A stretch of DNA of 11,560 nt, taken from the NCBI GenBank assembly GCA_026991065.1, contig JALXCG010000748.1, positions 1 to 11,560 of the forward strand. The letters run 5' to 3'. The position numbers and the translations under genes were made by a program. The stretch's first letter is position 1, and each line of letters begins with the position of its first letter. Source of the stretch: Gemmatimonadota bacterium (GTDB lineage Bacteria; GCA-2686955). Of this stretch, positions 7,122 through 11,560 are shown piece by piece. The notes beneath the pieces were generated by a model. It did not search any database. It had not been told where the DNA came from and saw only the letters and a list, made by a program, of their open reading frames with translations.

Positions 7122-8531
7122 ATGTCTGAACGAGGCGACCACCCAAAGTCCTCCAGCGGCGAATCATCCAGCAGCGGCAGCTCCCGACGGCGCCGGCGGC
7201 GACGACGTTCGCCCGCGCGCGGTGCCGCGGCCAGGAACCGCAAGAGCGGCCAAGCCGAAGCATCCGATTCGGAGAGCCGGCGCCCAGCGACGCGCTCCAA
7301 CCGTGGCGGTCGCTCCGGGCGCAACTCCCGCGGCCGGGGGCGGCGGCCCAAGGCCCGGTCCCGCGGGCGACAGCGCGGTTCGGGTCGGGAAGAGATACTC
7401 GAATCACGCTTGATCGATCCCCAAAGTGCGCCATTCGAAGTCGAGGGCGTGCTCGAGGTCATGCCGACCGGCGTGGGTTTCCTCCGCAGCATTGAGAACT
7501 CCTATTTCCCGGCGGCCGAAGATACGTTCGTCAGCAAAGAGCTGATCAAGGGGTTGTTTCTGCGCGAGGGGGACACGCTTTGCGGCCTGGCCCGCGAGGG
7601 CACGCGAGGGCCGGTGCTCGAAGAGGTCGACACGGTCAACGATCTGGACACCGACACCCTGGAGATGCGCCCGCCCTTTGCCGATCTCACGCCGATCGAT
7701 CCCGTGGAACGTCTCCGCATGGAGACCACCCCGGAAAACCTCACCGGCCGAGTCATCGACCTCCTGGCACCGGTCGGCTTGGGCCAAAGAGGGCTCATCG
7801 TGTCTCCGCCCAAAGCCGGTAAGACGATGGTGCTGAAGACAATCGCGGAAGCGATCGCAACCAACCGTCCAGACATCCACCTGATCGTCCTGCTTGTCGA
7901 CGAGCGCCCGGAAGAGGTCACCGACCTGCGCAGGTCAGTCCGCGGCGAGGTGATTCACTCATCCAACGACATGCCGGTGCGCAACCACACCCGGGTCGCC
8001 AGCGTCACCATCGAGCGCGCCAAGCGACTGGTGGAATCGGGCCGCGACGTGGTGATTCTGATGGACTCGCTGACCCGCCTGGCGCGGGCCCACAATGTGG
8101 CGATTACTGGCAGCGGCAAAGTGATGTCCGGCGGCATTGATGCGCGCGCTCTGTTTGAGCCGAAGCGGTTCTTTGGCGCCGCGCGCAATGTGGTCGAGGG
8201 CGGCAGTCTTACAATCCTGGCGACCGCACTGATCGAAACCGGCAGCCGCATGGACGAGGTGATCTTCCAGGAGTTCAAAGGAACCGGGAACTGGGAGTTG
8301 GAGCTTTCGCGGGACCTGGCCAACAAACGCATATTCCCCGCGATCGACGTCAACAAGAGCGGAACCCGAAAGGAGGAGAAGCTCTTTGACTCCAGCGAAC
8401 TGATTCCGGTGCAGCGTCTCCGCCGCGGCCTCGCCAGCATGCCCCCCGCTCAAGCCATGGAGATGCTGCTCAATAAGATGCCGAGCTTCGAGTCAAACGC
8501 GAAGTTCCTGATGCTGCTCAACACCCAGTGA
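7122..8531 (+). CDS. rho: Transcription termination factor Rho with Arg/Gly/Ser-rich disordered N-terminus
   Basis: A 469-residue hexameric RNA helicase that ends transcription (E. coli Rho: 419). The ATG at 7122 has AGGAG 10 bases upstream; the frame is open back to a GTG at 6924, but that start has no ribosome binding site and the added sequence looks non-coding. Residues 1-92 are low-complexity, with eight consecutive arginines (22-29) and many RG/SR pairs; the usual N-terminal Rho_N helical bundle is not recognisable. The cold-shock-like RNA-binding domain follows, with VLEVMPTGVGFLRS (110-123) and FVSKELIKGL (136-145). The ATPase core is intact: P-loop SPPKAGKT (228-235), LLVDERPEEVTDLRRSV (257-273), Walker B VVILMDSLTRLARAHN (310-325), Q-loop GSGKVMSGGIDA (330-341), ETGSRMDEVIF (372-382), EFKGTGN (384-390), FPAIDVNKSGTRKEE (405-419). 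The tryptophan after GTGN (W391) replaces the more usual methionine. It appears to be a single-gene unit preceded by a long leader. Confidence 0.96.
   Translation: MSERGDHPKSSSGESSSSGSSRRRRRRRRSPARGAAARNRKSGQAEASDSESRRPATRSNRGGRSGRNSRGRGRRPKARSRGRQRGSGREEILESRLIDPQSAPFEVEGVLEVMPTGVGFLRSIENSYFPAAEDTFVSKELIKGLFLREGDTLCGLAREGTRGPVLEEVDTVNDLDTDTLEMRPPFADLTPIDPVERLRMETTPENLTGRVIDLLAPVGLGQRGLIVSPPKAGKTMVLKTIAEAIATNRPDIHLIVLLVDERPEEVTDLRRSVRGEVIHSSNDMPVRNHTRVASVTIERAKRLVESGRDVVILMDSLTRLARAHNVAITGSGKVMSGGIDARALFEPKRFFGAARNVVEGGSLTILATALIETGSRMDEVIFQEFKGTGNWELELSRDLANKRIFPAIDVNKSGTRKEEKLFDSSELIPVQRLRRGLASMPPAQAMEMLLNKMPSFESNAKFLMLLNTQ
7475..7490 (+). repeat. 16-base direct repeat, copy inside rho
   Basis: GGGTTTCCTCCGCAGC, identical to 6804-6819 in the rho upstream region, 671 bases apart and in the same orientation. 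Here it codes for the conserved GFLRS of the Rho RNA-binding domain. Confidence 0.6.
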
Positions 8532-8820
8532 GCATGTAACACCCCGGGGAGCGGAGCGGGAGCCGGCGCTGGCCGGACGGCCGCTATACCGCGCCCGGTT
8601 CCCAGGCAAGGGTTGCCGGCGGAGCGCTGGCACTTGCGGAGATTGGCTCGCCACTCAGAGAGATTTTCCGCGCCTGCTCCTGGTACGCTCCGCAGGCTCC
8701 CCCATCTCCGTTCCCCCCAAGCTGCGATACACCACTGTCTTACCGCCATCCACGGCGGCCGGCACAAGACTTGCGCCAACCCGGCTCAGCCGCGTCTTCA
8801 CCCCGCGGACGGAGCCGCCC
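8532..8820. other. Intergenic region between rho and the secreted-protein gene
   Basis: This 289-base stretch contains no gene I can support. A GGCCG-GA-CGGCC palindrome lies at 8571-8582, about 40 bases after the rho stop, but no T-tract follows, so I do not call an intrinsic terminator. I see no good promoter pair, although the following gene has a clean ribosome binding site. Frames crossing it on both strands look like chance readings of GC-rich DNA. Confidence 0.5.
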
Positions 8821-9873
8821 ATGACCACTGCCACTCTCCTGCGAACCTCGCTGCTTTCGGTGCTCATCGCGCTGGCGCTGGCGCACTGGCCAAGTCTGGA
8901 TCCCCGAACTCAGCCCCTGACCTATTCCGGTTCAACCGCCACCGCTACCGAGAATCACTACATTCTGGACTGTGTGGACCGGATGCGCGAATCGGATGCA
9001 AAATCAACGGTGGAGGAAAACAGCGCCGCGCACCTGGAATGCACGGCGCGGCGCCTGGGAAGCATCACACCGGAGCTGACCCGATACGAAGTCAATTATC
9101 CACAGGCGCAGATCAACCGCTGGCAGGTGAGTTGCGAGCCCGGTGGCGAACCTGAAATTGTCCCACTCCCGGCGCCATTGGCGAGTGATTTCGGTTACGC
9201 CGTCGACCTGGCCCCGAGCGGCCGCATCCAGAACATTCAACGTACCGGTCCACGCACCGTGTTTCCGAATGCCCGACTCTACGAAGAGGAGCAGAATGCT
9301 TTCGTGGAGTTCCTGCCGCGGCTCTTCGTCACGGTCGCCGGGCGCAGTCTGAAGCCGGGCGCCACCTGGAGTTCCACGCGAATCCAGCGTCTGGATACGG
9401 CGCCGGATGTGGTTGCCCTGCTGCAGACAACGCTGCACTGCCAATTCATCCGGGTAGAGTCCGCGCGCACCGCCCACATCAAAGTGACCTTCTCGCATGA
9501 GTTCGCGGCGGCGGATGCCAGCGGCCAATCGCGCGGCCGGCTCCGCGAATCAGGCGGTTCGGGAGAGTTCACCTTCGATCTTCAAACACGACAACCGCTG
9601 ACATTCCAGGCTCAGGAGCACGTGAGCTTCGACATTGTCGCGAACGAGGGGGAGCCGACCCGGTTCGAGCGCGAGCTGTCGATCCATCTGCGGCCGGTGG
9701 ATTCACTGTCCACGGCGGGGATCGAAGAGAAACAACCCAACTCCACGTCGGCCGACGCGGAGCATCAGGAGCGCAGAGCGCGCTTGACCACGCGTATCAA
9801 CTGCTCCGCGGAGAAGGGTTTGACCAGGAAATTCAGGGCCCCGGCCCGCAGCGCCTCCAGAACCTGCTCCTGA
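8821..9873 (+). CDS. Predicted secreted or membrane-anchored protein of unknown function
   Basis: A 350-residue protein I do not recognise. The ATG at 8821 has GGAG 6 bases upstream. Residues 1-21 form a good export signal: TTATLLRTS, then the hydrophobic LLSVLIALALA; cleavage after ALA (19-21) is plausible, with no lipobox cysteine. The mature part has cysteines at 51, 74, 105, 207, 328 and 349. Its middle (about 155-290) reads as beta-rich, with a turn GRSLKPGATWSS (174-185), then alternating hydrophobic/polar strands and GSGEFTFDLQTRQPL (246-260). The 'pGatW ... fD..tr.pl' pattern recalls secreted beta-barrel-like domains such as the DUF6263 group, but that is a loose resemblance only. The last 36 codons (from about 9765) are antisense to the response regulator gene, and the tail is basic and unlike the rest, so it may be a read-through extension. 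It is probably a single-gene unit on the plus strand, convergent with the CheA/CheY pair. Confidence 0.75.
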   Translation: MTTATLLRTSLLSVLIALALAHWPSLDPRTQPLTYSGSTATATENHYILDCVDRMRESDAKSTVEENSAAHLECTARRLGSITPELTRYEVNYPQAQINRWQVSCEPGGEPEIVPLPAPLASDFGYAVDLAPSGRIQNIQRTGPRTVFPNARLYEEEQNAFVEFLPRLFVTVAGRSLKPGATWSSTRIQRLDTAPDVVALLQTTLHCQFIRVESARTAHIKVTFSHEFAAADASGQSRGRLRESGGSGEFTFDLQTRQPLTFQAQEHVSFDIVANEGEPTRFERELSIHLRPVDSLSTAGIEEKQPNSTSADAEHQERRARLTTRINCSAEKGLTRKFRAPARSASRTCS

Positions 9874-10166
9874 TTCCCCAGCGAGGTAACCATCACCACC
9901 CGGGCCGCCGGGTCGATGGCTCGAATCTCGCGCGTCGCCTGCATGCCATCCATATGCGGCATGACGACATCCATGGTCACCAATGCAGGGTTCAGGTGGC
10001 GGTACTGGGCAACCGCGGAGGCACCATCTTCCGCCTCGCCGATTACGAGATAGCCACCTCGCTCCAAAACCTTGCGCACCTTGTTCCGGAGAAAGGTGGA
10101 ATCATCCACGATCAAGATGCCTTCATCCGAGCGACCTCCGACTTCCGGGCTCACTGCGCGGCTCAT
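9765..10166 (-). CDS. CheY-like single-domain response regulator
   Basis: A 133-residue protein made of one receiver domain with no output domain, like CheY. The receiver begins near ILIVDDSTFLRNKV (17-30), giving the acidic pair D21/D22; the phosphoacceptor is Asp66 in TMDVVMPHMDG (64-74); Thr94 lies in VVMVTSLGN and Lys116 in FLVKPF (113-118). All five key positions are present, so it should be phosphorylatable. The ATG at 10166 overlaps the TGA of the upstream CheA-like gene as ATGA, and AGGAG sits 5 bases before it, so translation is coupled and the kinase is almost certainly its phosphodonor. The 14 residues before the receiver are an ordinary polar leader. Its 3' end overlaps the opposing secreted-protein gene by 109 bases. 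It could act on a flagellar switch, a pilus system or another kinase; nothing in the window decides which. Confidence 0.93.
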   Translation of the reverse strand: MSRAVSPEVGGRSDEGILIVDDSTFLRNKVRKVLERGGYLVIGEAEDGASAVAQYRHLNPALVTMDVVMPHMDGMQATREIRAIDPAARVVMVTSLGNQEQVLEALRAGALNFLVKPFSAEQLIRVVKRALRS

Positions 10167-11560
10167 GCGATCTCCTCTGCTGGTGAAAAGGGAATCCGAA
10201 TCTGGATCACCGTACCCGCGCCTCTGTGACTGTTCACTCGAACCTCGCCACCCAAACGTTCCGCAACCGCGGCGACGACTCCCATGCCGGCGCCGCGACC
10301 ACTGATCTCATCGACCTGCTTGGCGGTTGAGACTCCCGCGCGCGCCATGAGGGCGGTCAGGTCGACATCCGCCGCCGTGGAGCCGGTCGCGGCGCGCAGC
10401 GCCTCCTGATCGACACCGCGACCATCATCTTCCACCTCAACCAGCCAATCACCGGCGTCCCTGGTGAGGACCAGTTGAATGGTTCCAACGGATGGCTTTC
10501 CCCGCTGGCAGCGTTCGGTCACGTCTTCGATGCCGTGATCAACGGCGTTGCGCACCAGATGATGAATGGGATCACGCAGGGCAGTCGCCAATTCACGCGG
10601 CAGGCGGAGATCGGGTGCGACCTTCTCAACAACACGCACGGAGCGGCCGCGTTTTCTGGCGACATCGCGGGCGATGCGCTCGGCGCCACTGAAAAGATAA
10701 GCGCCCGGCACCAAAAGCGAGGCCATGAGATGCTCCCGGACCTCCTGCTCATGCTCGCCGATCCGCTCCAGCATCGCGCTGACCGGAGCGGCCGGAGCGG
10801 CCAATGCGCCCCGCAGCGCGAGCAGTTCCCTGCCGATCCCATCGAGCCCTTTCAGGGCTTTCTTGAGCGCCAACGAACTCGCCCCCGCGGAGGCCCCGGG
10901 CTTGTCACTCCTGGGATTCCGCGGCTTCCCCCCGGAATCCTCCTCCGATTCGGTGAACACGAAACTGCGCACCGAGCAGTTGGCATCTTCGGCAACTCTG
11001 GCGAGAATCGAGTGAATCTCCGCGCCTCCACCACGAACTCCCATCACCAGGCGAAACGCACCATGTTCTTCTCCGGCACGCAGCGTCTCCAGCGCCGGCG
11101 CGGACAAGTAGAGGCTGCCAATCCGTTGCAACTCCTCAAAAACATGCTGCGAACGGCCCGCGCGAATCGGATCATCGAGCGGAAACTCCACCGTCACAAT
11201 GCAGATCTCTTCGCCGGCGGCCGCTGCCTTGCGCAGCGTCTCCTCGGCTGCGGCGTCGATCTTCAGGCGCAGCGCTGCCGGATCGCGCCCGCTCTGCCGG
11301 CGCCGCATGTAGGAGATCGAACGGCTGGTCGCATCCGGAGGAAGCGCCGGACACTCTTCGCTGTCCTTTTCCGGGAGCACCAAGTAGCGCACCAAAACCC
11401 CATCAAAGGCATCATCCACATCAAGCGAACGGGCCAGTATCATTCCGCCCGGGGCCATGGCCGCCCACTGCAGCGACAGCGCTTGATCCGCCGACAGGCG
11501 ACGCACCACCTCGAAAACCGGCAACTCCTCCTCCATGGCCGCCAAAAGGGCGACCCGCGC
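10163..11560 (-). CDS. CheA-like histidine kinase, 5' end outside the window
   Basis: 465 residues plus the stop lie in the window; the frame is open to the right edge (upstream codons GCG CGG GTC GCC CTT), so the true start is probably beyond it. A TTG at 11545 or ATG at 11536 could be starts, but neither has a clear ribosome binding site. Residue numbers here count from 11545. The region 90-200 resembles a CheA P2-like regulatory fold (for example FEELQRIGSLYLSAPALETL, 136-155). A helical dimerisation segment follows (about 228-300), then the CheA-type ATPase: N-box HHLVRNAVDHGIE (328-340), G1 DDGRGVD (373-379), G2 SGRGAGMGVVAAVAERLGG (415-433). The protein ends 25 residues later, so the C-terminal CheW-like P5 domain of classical CheA is missing. 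No P1 phosphotransfer histidine motif is visible; it may lie upstream. It is coupled by a 4-base ATGA overlap to the CheY-like gene. Confidence 0.88.
   Translation of the reverse strand, partial: ARVALLAAMEEELPVFEVVRRLSADQALSLQWAAMAPGGMILARSLDVDDAFDGVLVRYLVLPEKDSEECPALPPDATSRSISYMRRRQSGRDPAALRLKIDAAAEETLRKAAAAGEEICIVTVEFPLDDPIRAGRSQHVFEELQRIGSLYLSAPALETLRAGEEHGAFRLVMGVRGGGAEIHSILARVAEDANCSVRSFVFTESEEDSGGKPRNPRSDKPGASAGASSLALKKALKGLDGIGRELLALRGALAAPAAPVSAMLERIGEHEQEVREHLMASLLVPGAYLFSGAERIARDVARKRGRSVRVVEKVAPDLRLPRELATALRDPIHHLVRNAVDHGIEDVTERCQRGKPSVGTIQLVLTRDAGDWLVEVEDDGRGVDQEALRAATGSTAADVDLTALMARAGVSTAKQVDEISGRGAGMGVVAAVAERLGGEVRVNSHRGAGTVIQIRIPFSPAEEIA

Noticed and set aside
6727-7413. 228-codon plus-strand open frame overlapping the start of rho
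   Set aside because: It overlaps rho by almost 300 bases in another frame, becomes Pro/Ala/Arg-rich as expected of a shifted reading of rho's N-terminus, and has no ribosome binding site or domain. Only its GFLRS-coding repeat is notable.
8571-8582. GGCCG-GA-CGGCC palindrome as a rho terminator
   Set aside because: Loop of only two bases and no following T-tract, so not a credible intrinsic terminator.
8613-9155. 180-codon plus-strand frame spanning the rho downstream gap into the secreted-protein gene
   Set aside because: Overlaps the better-supported signal-peptide gene in another frame and has no ribosome binding site or domain.

Overview
This is a GC-rich bacterial window of about 11.6 kb with dense, mostly single-gene transcription units on both strands. 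The gene types point to a Gram-negative, two-membrane organism: a periplasmic c-type heme sensor kinase, a secreted protein, a plant/proteobacterial-type glutamate-cysteine ligase, and a PrkA-DUF444 stress module. The phylum cannot be fixed from sequence alone. Myxococcota or related deltaproteobacterial lineages, Gemmatimonadota, Planctomycetota and 'Candidatus Eisenbacteria'-type groups all remain possible. There are no mobile elements, CRISPR arrays, tRNAs or rRNAs that I can see.

Layout, left to right. (1) 1-3943, minus strand: glutamate-cysteine ligase (gshA-like), then the PrkA serine kinase/AAA+ gene, then the start of a DUF444 (YeaH/YhbH) gene cut by the left edge. PrkA and DUF444 form the well-known stress/starvation pair. 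(2) 4138-4953, plus strand: mazG, a nucleotide pyrophosphohydrolase. It has no visible Shine-Dalgarno but a good -10 hexamer exactly where a leaderless transcript would need it. (3) 4916-6418, minus strand: an orphan membrane histidine kinase with a periplasmic CxxCH heme c motif, overlapping the mazG 3' end tail to tail. (4) 6419-7121: a roughly 700-base gap that probably carries the kinase promoter on one strand and a long rho leader on the other. (5) 7122-8531, plus strand: rho, in which an arginine/glycine/serine-rich disordered segment stands where the usual N-terminal helical domain would be. (6) 8821-9873, plus strand: a secreted protein of unknown function whose last 36 codons run antisense through the next gene. 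(7) 11560-9765, minus strand: a CheA-like kinase (5' end outside the window) translationally coupled to a CheY-like single-domain response regulator.

Functionally the window is rich in stress and signalling genes: thiol synthesis, PrkA/DUF444, nucleotide-pool cleaning, redox/ligand sensing by a heme kinase, and a CheA/CheY-type phosphorelay. No single novel defence or biosynthetic system is evident. The points most worth a second look are the altered Rho N-terminus with its long leader, the heme c sensor kinase without a neighbouring response regulator, the CheA-like protein that ends directly after its ATPase domain, and the two convergent coding overlaps.
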